64,000 nt of DNA from Sphingomonas koreensis (GCF_002797435.1 NZ_PGEN01000001.1:1244501-1308500), one strand, 5' to 3'; shown: positions 9,619-18,441, counted from the first letter of the stretch. The notes: generated by a model not told the origin, from the letters alone. Numbers and translations are program-made.

Positions 9619-10836
9619 TCACGCTCGTTTCCGAAACTTGCCCTTGAGAACCGTGCCTCCCGTGCGAAGCTGATCGAGGTAATCTGACCACCACTGCGCC
9701 ATGCGAACCCTCTCCGCCCAATGAGCGCCGCGATGGTACGCTGCACGAACCTTGTCCTTCTCACCATGGGCCAAGGCGCGCTCAATGGCATCGGGATGCC
9801 AAAGACCTGACTCATTGAGGAGAGTGCTGGCCATTGCACGGAAGCCATGACTTGTCATTTCGTCATGTTCGTATCCGAGGCGCCGGAGCGCGACATTCAA
9901 AGTATTGTCCGAAAGGGGCCGCTTGGTGGTGTGAAGCGCCGGGAATAGAAACTCGCTTTCCCGAGCAAGCGACCGAAGATCTTGAAGAAGGTACAGCACC
10001 TGTCTAGACAGCGGCACTGCGTGCGCCTGTTTCATCTTCATCCGTTCAGCCGGCACGCGCCAAACCTTCTCTGCGAAATCGATCTCGCTCCATTTCGCCT
10101 GCCTCAGCTCACCCGGTCGGAGAAACACGTGGGGCGCGATCCTCAATGCGTGAAGGGTCTCGGGTCGGCCGTGATAGCCATCGATTGGGCGAAGCAATTC
10201 GCCAACCTTCTTCGGCTCGACGATCTCCGCATGGTGTTTCACGCGCGGCACGGTCAGCGCGCCGCGGAGAATGTCGGCTGGGTTGCAATCGGTACGCAGC
10301 GTCGCAAACCCATACCGGAACACTCGGCCCGCGAAGGCACGCAGGCGGATGGCGGTCTCATGATGGCCGCGTCGCTCGATGCGCTTGAGCACGTCCAGCA
10401 GCTCGTGCGGCGTGACAGACGCGATGGACCGCTTCGCGATCCCGGCCAGGAGTTCGAGAAACCAGCGTGCCTTTTTGATGGTCGCGGGCGACTTTCCTTC
10501 CCGCTGCATCTTCTGGATGTATTCCTCGGCGACCAACTGGAAAGTGGTCTTCGCGGCCAGTTCAGCCTCCAGCCGTCGCTGGCGCTTCTCTTCGACTGGA
10601 TCGATGCCGTCGATGAGTTGAGCGCGCGCCTCGTCGCGCTTACGCCTCCCCTGCTGAAGCGATAGATCGGGAAAAGCGCCGAGGGAGAGTTTCCGCTCCT
10701 GCCCGAACACTTTGTACCGAAATCGCCACAGCAAAGCGCCTGTAGGCTGCACCAGCAGGAACAAGCCGTCCGAGTCTGCAACCTTGTACGGCCGCTGCTC
10801 AGGCTTGAGCGAACGAATCTGAACCGTCGTAAGCAT
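9619..10836 (-). CDS. P4-type tyrosine recombinase/integrase
   Basis: This 405-residue protein has an N-terminal DUF4102-like arm (SDGLFLLVQPTGALLWRFRY) followed by a tyrosine-recombinase catalytic domain. Catalytic residues can be placed: Arg240 (FLRPGELR), His330-x-x-Arg333 (HGFR), His357 (LAHGEKD) and nucleophile Tyr367 (AAYHR). It would integrate and excise a genomic island or prophage at an att site. Length and motif order look intact. AGGAGG lies 11 bases before ATG 10836. No tRNA or obvious att repeat is visible on either side, so the island boundary cannot be set. It is followed by the chromate operon, read the other way. Confidence 0.9.
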   Translation of the reverse strand: MLTTVQIRSLKPEQRPYKVADSDGLFLLVQPTGALLWRFRYKVFGQERKLSLGAFPDLSLQQGRRKRDEARAQLIDGIDPVEEKRQRRLEAELAAKTTFQLVAEEYIQKMQREGKSPATIKKARWFLELLAGIAKRSIASVTPHELLDVLKRIERRGHHETAIRLRAFAGRVFRYGFATLRTDCNPADILRGALTVPRVKHHAEIVEPKKVGELLRPIDGYHGRPETLHALRIAPHVFLRPGELRQAKWSEIDFAEKVWRVPAERMKMKQAHAVPLSRQVLYLLQDLRSLARESEFLFPALHTTKRPLSDNTLNVALRRLGYEHDEMTSHGFRAMASTLLNESGLWHPDAIERALAHGEKDKVRAAYHRGAHWAERVRMAQWWSDYLDQLRTGGTVLKGKFRKRA

Positions 10837-10837
10837 G

Positions 10838-10901
10838 GTGGACCACGCCTCCTGTCACTGTTCGTGGTCCACCGATTCGTGGTCCACTTTGAGTGGACCA
10901 C
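10838..10901. promoter_or_regulatory. Cluster of four GTGGWCCAC repeats at the integrase start
   Basis: The 9-mer GTGGACCAC or its complement occurs at 10838-10846, 10864-10872, 10879-10887 and 10893-10901. The last two form a perfect 9-bp inverted repeat with a 5-base loop. The first copy sits between the ribosome site and the ATG of the integrase. The arrangement suggests an operator, a recombination-directionality site or an RNA hairpin controlling integrase translation. Confidence 0.6.
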
Positions 10902-11143
10902 GGCGGAACAAAGTGGGACATTGTCGGACCGACAGGAGGCAATATACCGCAGATTTCTGCGGTTTTCTACCATGTTCTCAATATGTACTGGTGCCCCACA
11001 GAGGACAAAACTGGGCACTCAGATCATTGGGAAATTTCGATCGTTCGCGGTTGAATACGGCTGGCAGAGTTAGGCGCTAGATAATTGAGGGCTGCAGCCG
11101 CCCGTCGCAATAGCCCAGCTTTGGTTGGGCATTTCAACTAGCG

Positions 11144-11174
11144 TTGACAGGAGGCACCTCGCGCTGCTTATCTA
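11144..11174 (+). promoter_or_regulatory. Candidate promoter of the chromate operon
   Basis: TTGACA at 11144-11149 is followed after 18 bases by TTATCT at 11168-11173 (or after 19 bases by TATCTA). This is a good sigma-70-like pair about 80 bases before the first gene of the operon. The slightly long spacer would suit an activator or repressor such as ChrB, but no ChrB operator could be confirmed. Confidence 0.45.
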
Positions 11175-11252
11175 CCATGATGGGGCCTGCGGTCACCCCA
11201 CGAGGCGTCAGCCGAAGAATCGCGTCCTATTGCTGTTACTCAAGGACGCTAC

Positions 11253-12074
11253 ATGCCCTCGTTCAATCATATCGCACCCGATAAGCTCGCGCGCCTCATC
11301 GGCACGTCAACCGCGCCGACCATCATCGATGTCCGATCAGCCGCAGATGCCGGGCTGGTTCCGGGTTCGATCCATCTTGCGGCCGATGCTGTGGAGAGCT
11401 GGTCAGACAAGATCGCGGGCTCGGCGATCATTATCGACGAGGACGGCTCGTCGTCCGCGCAGGCCGCCGCAGCCTGGCTACGCACCGAGGGTGTCGCTGC
11501 CGACGTGCTCGAAGGCGGCATTGCCGCATGGCGCAAAGCTGATCTGCCGATGCTTGACGCTGACAAGCTGCCGAGGCGCGATGGTCAGGGCCGCACCGTC
11601 TGGGTGACGCGCTCGCGACCCAAGGTCGATCGCATCGCCTGTCCCTGGCTGATCCGCCGGTTCATCGATCCGAAGGCGCGCTTTCTGTTCGTGCCGGCCG
11701 CCGACGTCCTGACCGTCGCGCGCGATGCCGGCGCCACGCCCTTCGACGTCGCCGATCACAATGTGTTCTGGAGCCATCGCGGCGACAACTGCACGTTCGA
11801 TCTGATGGTGACGGAGTTCGGACTCACGGCCTTCCCCGGCCTCGAATATCTATCGTCGATCGTGCGGGGGGCCGACACCGGCAAGCCCGATCTGGTGCCG
11901 GAAGCGGCCGGGCTGCTTGCTGTGTCGTTGGGCCTCTCGCGCATGTATGGCGACGATCTCGAGCAGCTGGAAGCGGGCATGCTTGTCTACGACGCGCTCT
12001 ACCGCTGGTGCCGCGATGCGCGGAATGAATCGCATGACTGGGCATCGCACTCGCCGCGGGAGGCGCGGTCGTGA
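11253..12074 (+). CDS. chrB: Chromate resistance protein ChrB with N-terminal rhodanese-like domain
   Basis: A rhodanese-like fold (about residues 10-105: TIIDVRSAADAGLVPGSIHL, LEGGIAAWR) is fused to the ChrB C-terminal domain (from about 115: WVTRSRPKVDRIACPWLIRR, DHNVFWSHRGDNCTFDLM). ChrB proteins are chromate-responsive regulators needed for chrA expression. In the rhodanese part the catalytic Cys position appears to be Asp62 (IIIDEDGSSSA), so sulfurtransferase activity is not expected. Its role may be structural or anion sensing. AAGGA (11242-11246) supports ATG 11253. Its stop overlaps the GTG start of chrA by four bases (GTGA), so the two are co-translated. Confidence 0.88.
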   Translation: MPSFNHIAPDKLARLIGTSTAPTIIDVRSAADAGLVPGSIHLAADAVESWSDKIAGSAIIIDEDGSSSAQAAAAWLRTEGVAADVLEGGIAAWRKADLPMLDADKLPRRDGQGRTVWVTRSRPKVDRIACPWLIRRFIDPKARFLFVPAADVLTVARDAGATPFDVADHNVFWSHRGDNCTFDLMVTEFGLTAFPGLEYLSSIVRGADTGKPDLVPEAAGLLAVSLGLSRMYGDDLEQLEAGMLVYDALYRWCRDARNESHDWASHSPREARS

Positions 12075-13474
12075 GCAGCGCGGCGATGGGCAGCCAGCCC
12101 GCCGCCGCCGCCCGCCCAGCCCCGGTGACCCTCGCTCAAGCATTCTGGGTCTGGCTGCACATAGCGATGCTGTCGTTCGGCGGCCCTGCCGGCCAGATCG
12201 CCGTGATGCATCGCATCCTGGTCGAGGAGAAGCGCTGGATCGGCGAGCAGCGATTCCTCCATGCACTCAACTACTGCATGCTTCTGCCCGGACCCGAAGC
12301 GCAACAGCTTGCCACCTATATCGGGTGGCTGCTGCACAAGACGAAAGGCGGCATCGTCGCGGGGGTGCTGTTCGTGCTTCCCGGCGCGATTTCGATCATG
12401 GCGCTCAGCTGGATTTATGTCCTCTACGGCAAGTTGGGCATCGTCTCGGCACTGTTCTTCGGTCTCAAGGCGGCAGTGCTGGCCGTCGTGCTCCAGGCTG
12501 TAGTGCGGATCGGCGGCCGGGCGCTGCGGACCAACGCCTCGCGGTTACTCGCGGCCGCCGCCTTCGTGCTCATCTTCTTCATGGGCGTGCCGTTCCCGAT
12601 CATCGTCCTCGCAGCCGGCATTATCGGCTGGCTGGCCAGCCGCGCCGGCTCGACTGCGTTTGCAGGCGGCGGCGGGCACGGCGCTTCCAAGGGCGAGCAT
12701 GTTGCCGATGCGGACACGCTGCTGGGCGAGGAACTGCCCGAACACGCCCGGCCAAGCTGGCGCGAGACGCTGCGCACCGCCGTCGTGTGGCTTGCTCTGT
12801 GGCTGGTTCCGGTCGCCGCAATCCTGATCGTTCTTGGACCCGACAATGTGTTCAGCCGCATTGCCACCTTCTTCTCGACCATGGCCATGGTGACGTTTGG
12901 CGGGGCATATGCTGTCCTGGCGTATGTCGCGCAACAGGCGGTCGAGAGCTATGGATGGCTACAGCCCACCGAAATGCTCGATGGACTCGGTCTGGCGGAA
13001 ACGACGCCGGGCCCACTGATCATGGTCTTGCAGTTCGTCGGGTTTCTCGGCGCCTATCGCGAGGCCGGTGGGCTTGATCCTTTGGTTGCAGCGACGCTCG
13101 GCGGATTGCTGGCGACATGGGTCACGTTCACGCCGTGCTTCCTGTGGATCTTCCTTGGCGCGCCGTTCATCGAGCGGTTGCGGGGCAACGCAGCCGTCGC
13201 GGGTGCGCTAACGGCTATCACTGCCGCCGTCGTCGGCGTCGTGCTCAACCTTGCGCTTTGGTTCGCGCTGCACACGCTGTTCAGCTCGACGATGCCTGTG
13301 TCGTTCGGGCCTATCCGGTTCGATGCGCCGTTGCTGTCGAGCATCGACCCCGCCGCCTTCGTTCTGTCGCTCGGCGCCGGCTATGCCATCTTCGAGATGC
13401 GGGCGGGTGTCATCACGACGCTCCTCGCCACTTCGGCAGCCAGCCTCGCGCTTTACTTTCTCGGAGCAATCTGA
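12071..13474 (+). CDS. chrA: Chromate efflux transporter ChrA (CHR family)
   Basis: This 467-residue polytopic membrane protein of the long-chain CHR family exports chromate from the cytoplasm using the proton gradient. Both homologous halves are present. The first has FWVWLHIAMLSFGGPAGQIA, RWIGEQRFLHAL and LLPGPEAQQLA. The second has STMAMVTFGGAYAVL, MLDGLGLAETTPGPLI and VGFLGAYR. A central hydrophilic linker lies around residues 200-225. The start is GTG 12071, inside the chrB stop. Its stop shares one base with the next gene (TGATG). It looks complete. Confidence 0.93.
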   Translation: MSSAAMGSQPAAAARPAPVTLAQAFWVWLHIAMLSFGGPAGQIAVMHRILVEEKRWIGEQRFLHALNYCMLLPGPEAQQLATYIGWLLHKTKGGIVAGVLFVLPGAISIMALSWIYVLYGKLGIVSALFFGLKAAVLAVVLQAVVRIGGRALRTNASRLLAAAAFVLIFFMGVPFPIIVLAAGIIGWLASRAGSTAFAGGGGHGASKGEHVADADTLLGEELPEHARPSWRETLRTAVVWLALWLVPVAAILIVLGPDNVFSRIATFFSTMAMVTFGGAYAVLAYVAQQAVESYGWLQPTEMLDGLGLAETTPGPLIMVLQFVGFLGAYREAGGLDPLVAATLGGLLATWVTFTPCFLWIFLGAPFIERLRGNAAVAGALTAITAAVVGVVLNLALWFALHTLFSSTMPVSFGPIRFDAPLLSSIDPAAFVLSLGAGYAIFEMRAGVITTLLATSAASLALYFLGAI

Positions 13475-14160
13475 TGGCCATCGATCGACGTACCGCGCTA
13501 TCCATCGGCTTGGCCGCCGGCACCGTTTCGCTGACGGGGACGACTTTAGCACAGCCCGGCTTTGTCAAAGCAGACTTCAAGGCCAAAGAGCTGCCATTCG
13601 ATCCGACAGCGGTCCCCAGCTTGTCGGAAAAGTTGCTCATCGGCCATCACGCGAACAACTATGTTGGCGCGGTCAAGCGCCTTGGCGCGATCACCGCAGA
13701 GTTCGCGGCGCTTGATCCAGCAAAGGCGCCTGTCTTCACGCTGAATGGCTTGAAGCGCGAAGAGCTCATCGCATGGAACTCCATGATCCTGCATGAGCTC
13801 TACTTTGCCGGATTCGGCCGCGCTGCGGCCCCGCCAGTCGCCTTGGCACAGCAGATCGAGCGTAGCTTCGGGAGCTTCGACCGCTGGACAGCCGAGTTCA
13901 CCGGGATGGGCAAAGCGCTCGGCGGCGGTTCGGGCTGGGTGCTGCTGACCTGGAGCAACCGAGATCAGCGGCTCGTCAATCAATGGGCCGCCGATCACAG
14001 CATGACGCTTGCGGACAGCGTGCCGCTGCTTGCGCTGGACATGTATGAGCATGCCTACGCCATGGATTATGGCGCTAAGGTCGCGGCCTATGTCGATGCC
14101 CATATGAAGGTGATCGACTGGAACGAGGCGGCGCGTCGGTTGAAACGGGCCATCGCCTAG
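13474..14160 (+). CDS. chrC: Exported Fe/Mn superoxide dismutase of the chromate operon
   Basis: This 228-residue Fe/Mn-type superoxide dismutase has metal ligands placed at His58 or His59 (GHHANNYV), His107 (ILHELYF), Asp189 and His193 (ALDMYEHAY). An N-terminal segment with a twin-arginine-like start (DRRTALSIGLAAG) and a cleavage region near LAQPG suggests export to the periplasm. It would remove superoxide made during chromate reduction. The order chrB-chrA-dismutase matches the known chrBAC arrangement. ATG 13474 overlaps the chrA stop by one base. The distance to the opposing gene is only 12 bases. Confidence 0.88.
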   Translation: MAIDRRTALSIGLAAGTVSLTGTTLAQPGFVKADFKAKELPFDPTAVPSLSEKLLIGHHANNYVGAVKRLGAITAEFAALDPAKAPVFTLNGLKREELIAWNSMILHELYFAGFGRAAAPPVALAQQIERSFGSFDRWTAEFTGMGKALGGGSGWVLLTWSNRDQRLVNQWAADHSMTLADSVPLLALDMYEHAYAMDYGAKVAAYVDAHMKVIDWNEAARRLKRAIA

Positions 14161-14172
14161 CCGACATAACCA

Positions 14173-14556
14173 TCAATCGTGCTGATCGTCGTGATACCAG
14201 ACCCGCAAATCCGACCACGACTGATTCGAGGGGAACCTCAGCAGCATCCCAAAATCGGAGCTGCGATGGCGGCGCGTAAGCGGTGCACGCCAGCGTGCCC
14301 GGCTCGTGACGACATTGCGGTCGTTTAACGTGACAGATGAATGGAGATGGGCCGAGAGCGGCGTGCCGGAGCCGTCGCGAAGTCGCACCTTCCCCGTCAC
14401 TACAAGGCCGTCCGGTTGTTGCTTGCTCTTCACCCAATATATCGTAACGGGCGAACGATCCTTTGGCGCCTCTACCATAAATGTATGCGCGATAGCGGCA
14501 GGGCTCAGCAGCAGCATTGCGAGAGCGCCAGACACACAGACAGTCAGAAATTTCAT
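14173..14556 (-). CDS. Small exported protein, unknown function
   Basis: This 127-residue product has a clear Sec signal (MKFLTVCVSGALAMLLLSPAAIAH) and a probable cleavage after IAH. The mature part is mostly beta-prone with His near the termini (HDDQHD at the end). The start at 14556 is preceded by AGGTGAGG, and the upstream in-frame codons belong to the preceding gene's 3' end. It is the last gene of the nine-gene metal operon, five bases after the MFS gene. I do not recognise the family. A periplasmic metal-related role is inferred only from context. Confidence 0.7.
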   Translation of the reverse strand: MKFLTVCVSGALAMLLLSPAAIAHTFMVEAPKDRSPVTIYWVKSKQQPDGLVVTGKVRLRDGSGTPLSAHLHSSVTLNDRNVVTSRARWRAPLTRRHRSSDFGMLLRFPSNQSWSDLRVWYHDDQHD

Positions 14557-14560
14557 CGCC

Positions 14561-15892
14561 TCACCTCGGCCATTGGGGGTGGAGATCATCGATCTGGAAA
14601 GGGTGCTCTGCCTGTCCATCCCTATGCGCTTCGGTGAGATGCGGATGGTCAGGCGGCAGATCGTCATGAACGTGCGGCACGACTTCGGGGTCGTCGGTCG
14701 GCCAGATCACCAGCGCGATGACGCTACCGACCGCCGCCAGCAGTGCGGTCGCTACGAACGCCGCGCCAAACCCCCAGCGCGCGCCGATCTGCCCCGCAAG
14801 CGGGTAGGCGATCAGCCAGCAGACATGGCTGAGCGCAAACTGGGCGGCGAACAGCGCGGTGCGATCGTCGGCGCTGGACGAGCGCCGTAGCAGTCGCCCG
14901 CCCGGCGTGATGCTGGCAGCATAGGCCATGCCGAGCAGCGCCCAGCCGGCCAGCAGCGCGTTCCAAAAGCCGGGAGCTTCGCGCCATGGCCAGCCAAATG
15001 CGAGCGCGCCGAGCAGGATCGTCATTGCAGCCGCCGCTGCGAGCATCACCGTGCGATCCGCGATCCGATCGAGCAGCTTGGGCAAGAGCAATGCGGCGAC
15101 CATCGATCCACCGCCGAATGCGGCCAGCGTGATCGCGACATCACTTTGACCGAGGCCCAATCCTGAGCGAACCAGAACGGCAGTGTTGACGATCACCATC
15201 GCGCTCGCGGCTGCGGCTGCCAGTGTGACTGCAAGCAATCCTCGCAATCGTGGCGTCGCGAGATAGATGCGTGCGCCGCGGGTCGTGTTCGTCCAAACGC
15301 CCCCGCTGCGCGGCTTGACGGTGGCGGCGGGCAGGACGGTGGCAAGAACTAATAGCGCCGACGCCGCGAACCCGACCGCCGTGCCGGCGAACAGCCAGTG
15401 GAAGTTGATGACGGTGAGCAGAGCAGCCGCCAGCATCGGGCTGGTCAGGCTTTCCATGTCATAGGCGAGCCGGGAGAGCGACAGCGCGCGGGTATAGTCC
15501 TTTTCCTCCGGCAGCACGTCAGGAATGGTCGCCTGGAACGTCGGGGTGAAGCCCGCCGAGGCCGATTGCAGGACGAAGATCAGGGCATAGACCTGCCACA
15601 CCTGATCAACGAACGGCAGGACGAGCGCGACACCCATACGGATCACGTCCATCGCGATCAGGAAGGCGCGGCGCGGCAGGCGTGAGGCATAGGCGCCGAC
15701 CACCGGCGCGACACCGATATACGCGATCATCTTGATCGCCATCGCCGTGCCCAGCACCGCGCCGCCGTTACTCCCGGCAATGTCGTAGGCGAGCAGGCCG
15801 AGTGCGACGGTGGCAAGACCCGTGCCGATGAGCGCGATGATCTGCGCAAGGAACAGGTTGCGGTAGGTGCGGTTGGCGAGAACAGCGAGCAT
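14561..15892 (-). CDS. MFS exporter with His/Asp-rich cytoplasmic tail
   Basis: This 443-residue major facilitator protein resembles the MFS_3 (EntS-like) group and has about twelve hydrophobic segments. Its first helix is FLAQIIALIGTGLATVALGL. The last about 45 residues form a hydrophilic tail rich in His and Asp (HVHDDLPPDHPHLTEAH), typical of metal-binding tails in cation transporters. The substrate is unknown; position in a czc operon suggests metal ion or metal-chelate export. ATG 15892 lies four bases after the acyltransferase stop, so coupling is likely. Confidence 0.8.
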   Translation of the reverse strand: MLAVLANRTYRNLFLAQIIALIGTGLATVALGLLAYDIAGSNGGAVLGTAMAIKMIAYIGVAPVVGAYASRLPRRAFLIAMDVIRMGVALVLPFVDQVWQVYALIFVLQSASAGFTPTFQATIPDVLPEEKDYTRALSLSRLAYDMESLTSPMLAAALLTVINFHWLFAGTAVGFAASALLVLATVLPAATVKPRSGGVWTNTTRGARIYLATPRLRGLLAVTLAAAAASAMVIVNTAVLVRSGLGLGQSDVAITLAAFGGGSMVAALLLPKLLDRIADRTVMLAAAAAMTILLGALAFGWPWREAPGFWNALLAGWALLGMAYAASITPGGRLLRRSSSADDRTALFAAQFALSHVCWLIAYPLAGQIGARWGFGAAFVATALLAAVGSVIALVIWPTDDPEVVPHVHDDLPPDHPHLTEAHRDGQAEHPFQIDDLHPQWPR

Positions 15893-15896
15893 GGCT

Positions 15897-17087
15897 TCAA
15901 CTCGATCTGGCTGGGGTTGAAAGGCGGCGGTGTAGATAGGCGCGAAGCTGCGGAGTGCGCGCTTCAGTCTGGCGCGAGAAGACCCCGGCGAGGCTGATGG
16001 TGCCGATCATGATGGCGGCCACGCCGCCGATGGCTTGCAACGTCGGCTCCAGTCGATCCGCATTGATCACGAGCGCGGTGGCAAGCGCCATTACGGGAAA
16101 GTGGATCGCGTAGAGCGAGAAGCTCGCATTCGATCCGTAGATCGCAACCGGCCGCAACAGCTGTAGGGGCTTGGGATCGGCGGCGATCAACGCGAGCAGG
16201 AACAGCGCAAAAACCAGCGCAAGCACTGGATCCTTCCACGTATCGGCGCCGAAGCGTGCAAAGACGAGGAAGAGCGCCAGCCCAGCGCCGGTTATCCCGA
16301 GCACGCCCCATGCCGCCATCGGCGTCAACGACGCGGGACGCCGCCAGACCCGCGTGATCCCATAGAGCGCCGAACCGCACAGCCAGCTAAGGAACGCGAG
16401 CGCGAGCGTAGGCACGAACCAGCCGAACGCCAGTGTCAGCAGGCCGATCGACAGCCGCCGTTGTCGGACAAGCAGCCAGAGCGCTGCGAACCAGATGTAG
16501 AACCAGAATTCGTAGGACAGGCTCCACAGCGGGCCGTTGGTTCCGAACGGCGGCACGAAGATTTGCAGGAACGTGAGGTTGCCGAGGAATGCGGTCGGTG
16601 AAAGCGCGAGAACCACATCTTTCCGAAGCACATAGGTGTCGGTCTGCCCCAAATGCGTCGGCGATTGCAGGCCGAACACGCCGATCGCGTCGAGAGTGCC
16701 GCCAAGAACCAACGTTGGCACCAGCACGATCATCAGCCGCGACATGCGTTCGATCAGATAACCGCGCCACGACCAGCCTCGGTCGGCATGACGGACGACG
16801 CTGCGCGTGATCCAGAAGCCGCTCAGCACGAAGAACAGGATGACCGCCTGATGCCCGAACCCGGCGACGAAGTAGCCCGCCTCCGCGATCAGCTCGTCCG
16901 CTGGTCGATAGTCCCGGATCAGCAGTGCCCAAACATGGCCGAACGCCACCACAAGCGCGAGCACGGCGCGCATCGCGTCCATATAGAAGTAGGCGCCCGG
17001 CGACGCGGCGAGCGCGCCGGCCGGGACGACCTTTTCCGATGCCAAGGCGGCCGGATCAGACAACGCGCTTGATCTCGCTGTAGGCAC
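15897..17087 (-). CDS. Membrane acyltransferase, family 3 (OafA-like)
   Basis: This 396-residue integral membrane protein has the acyltransferase-3 signature: MDAMRAVLALVVAFGHVW at the first helix, VLSGFWITRS, and GPLWSLSYEFWFYIWF. Members transfer acyl groups to sugars or other envelope molecules. The start is uncertain: GTG 17087 overlaps the upstream gene by 32 bases, and a shorter start nearer the first helix is possible. Its place inside a cation-efflux operon is unusual and suggests envelope modification as part of the metal response, which is inference. Confidence 0.82.
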   Translation of the reverse strand: MPTARSSALSDPAALASEKVVPAGALAASPGAYFYMDAMRAVLALVVAFGHVWALLIRDYRPADELIAEAGYFVAGFGHQAVILFFVLSGFWITRSVVRHADRGWSWRGYLIERMSRLMIVLVPTLVLGGTLDAIGVFGLQSPTHLGQTDTYVLRKDVVLALSPTAFLGNLTFLQIFVPPFGTNGPLWSLSYEFWFYIWFAALWLLVRQRRLSIGLLTLAFGWFVPTLALAFLSWLCGSALYGITRVWRRPASLTPMAAWGVLGITGAGLALFLVFARFGADTWKDPVLALVFALFLLALIAADPKPLQLLRPVAIYGSNASFSLYAIHFPVMALATALVINADRLEPTLQAIGGVAAIMIGTISLAGVFSRQTEARTPQLRAYLHRRLSTPARSS

Positions 17088-17688
17088 CCTGCGTCTTCAG
17101 GACCACCGTGACCGGTGCTGCGCCGCGGTTGCGCCAGAACCAGCCGTGCTTGCCGTCGAATGCGGCGACCAGCGTGCCTTGTTCGCGCGCTGATCCCCTG
17201 CCCTTGCCATAGCCGTGATAGGAAATGCCGGGCGCGTCAGCGTGCGTGTCGTAATTGACGACACCGCCCTCGACCGACCAGTCGAACACGATCCTCACGT
17301 CCTTGCCGGCGGCGACTTTGACCTCGGCGCCTTCGCCGGGCGCGAGGATTACGCGGGTGGTATCGCTTCGACCGGCGGACGCCGGTGTGGCGGCGCCAGG
17401 CTGGACGCCTGCCGCAGCCGCTGCCGCGACCGTCGCTGCCGCCTCGGGCTTGGCGCGGGCCTCCATCGCCGCATCGGCGGCGGCTTCTTCGGCGAGTTGC
17501 TGCTTGATCTCACCCATTTCGGTCAGGCCGAGCGCACGGCCGATGCCGGTTGGGTCGATCGCATATTCTGACGGGAGCACGACGGTCACGAGGATCGCGC
17601 CGGCGACAGCGGCGGCACCAAGCGTCGCCTTCAGGAGCTGCGCGTTGCTCGGCAGGTCTTCGGGGCGGGGACGTTGCGAATTGAACAT
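17056..17688 (-). CDS. Single-pass membrane-anchored protein, unknown function
   Basis: The 210-residue product has one transmembrane helix (about residues 20-40, TLGAAAVAGAILVTVVLP), then an Ala-rich charged segment with coiled-coil character (EIKQQLAEEAAADAAMEARAK). A beta-rich C-terminal domain contains HGWFWRN and WSVEGG. The topology suggests a periplasmic domain tethered to the inner membrane. GGAGATAG precedes ATG 17688. It lies between a HupE-like gene and the acyltransferase in the czc operon. I recognise it only as a transmembrane-anchor type protein. Confidence 0.72.
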   Translation of the reverse strand: MFNSQRPRPEDLPSNAQLLKATLGAAAVAGAILVTVVLPSEYAIDPTGIGRALGLTEMGEIKQQLAEEAAADAAMEARAKPEAAATVAAAAAAGVQPGAATPASAGRSDTTRVILAPGEGAEVKVAAGKDVRIVFDWSVEGGVVNYDTHADAPGISYHGYGKGRGSAREQGTLVAAFDGKHGWFWRNRGAAPVTVVLKTQGAYSEIKRVV

Positions 17689-17712
17689 GGGACTATCTCC
17701 GGGAAAAGGGGG

Positions 17713-18441
17713 TCAGGCGGCGCTGGTGAAGAAGCCGGCGAGTTGCATGCCGACAAGGATGAAGCCGGCACACATCACCACGGTGTTGGCGGCGAAGGCG
17801 TGGCGCATGAAGCTCGGCGTGCGGCGCCAGAAGCCCATGAGGATCAGGATGCCGGCGAGCGCGAGCAGCTGGCCGATCTCAACACCGATGTTGAAAGCGA
17901 TGAGGTTGGCGAGCAGTCCGTCCGAGGCAATCTGGAAGTCGATGATCTTGGTCGCGAGGCCAAAGCCGTGGAAAAAGCCGAAGATCAGCGTGGCCACTTT
18001 GGTGTTGGGCTGAACGCCGAACCAGCGCTGGAATGCGCCAAGGTTGTCGAGCGACTTATAGACCACGGACAGGCCGATGATCGCGTCGATCAGATAGGCG
18101 CTGGCGCTGATGTTGAAAAGAACGCCGAGCAGCATCGTGGTCGAATGGCCGACCGCGAACAGCGTCACATAAAGGCCGATGTCCTTCATCCGGTAGAGGA
18201 AGAAGATCACGCCGAACAGGAACAGCAGATGGTCGTAGCCTGTGACCATGTGCTTGGCGCCGAGATAGATGAACGGCAAGAACAGCACGCCGCTGCTCTC
18301 CTGGATATAGCCCTTGTCGCCCTCGGCGACGTTGTGCGCCCACGCATCGAAGCCCATGAACACGGCGAGCGCGAATGCGGTGATGAGCAGGACGGGCCGG
18401 CGTTTCGCGCCGGGCGGTGAAAGCAATCCGTTGAGTGGCAT
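17713..18441 (-). CDS. HupE/UreJ-like membrane protein, putative metal permease
   Basis: This 242-residue polytopic protein has the HupE/UreJ_2 features GYDHLLFLFGVIFF, FAVGHSTTMLLG and FFHGFGLATK, with conserved His in helices typical of nickel/cobalt permease relatives. A signal-like first helix ends at AWAHN. The start at 18441 is chosen because GGAGA lies eight bases upstream; 12 further in-frame codons upstream lack a ribosome site. It follows czcA after a 64-base gap containing a strong hairpin, so it may be expressed at a different level. The substrate is inferred to be a divalent metal. Confidence 0.82.
   Translation of the reverse strand: MPLNGLLSPPGAKRRPVLLITAFALAVFMGFDAWAHNVAEGDKGYIQESSGVLFLPFIYLGAKHMVTGYDHLLFLFGVIFFLYRMKDIGLYVTLFAVGHSTTMLLGVLFNISASAYLIDAIIGLSVVYKSLDNLGAFQRWFGVQPNTKVATLIFGFFHGFGLATKIIDFQIASDGLLANLIAFNIGVEIGQLLALAGILILMGFWRRTPSFMRHAFAANTVVMCAGFILVGMQLAGFFTSAA

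Noticed and set aside
9349..11252. Attachment-site duplication for the integrase
   Set aside because: No direct repeat or tRNA 3' end could be found on either side of the integrase within reach by eye, so no att site is claimed.
13117..13473. Upstream extension of the superoxide dismutase frame
   Set aside because: It lies within chrA in another frame; the ATG at 13474 starts a clear signal peptide and overlaps the chrA stop.
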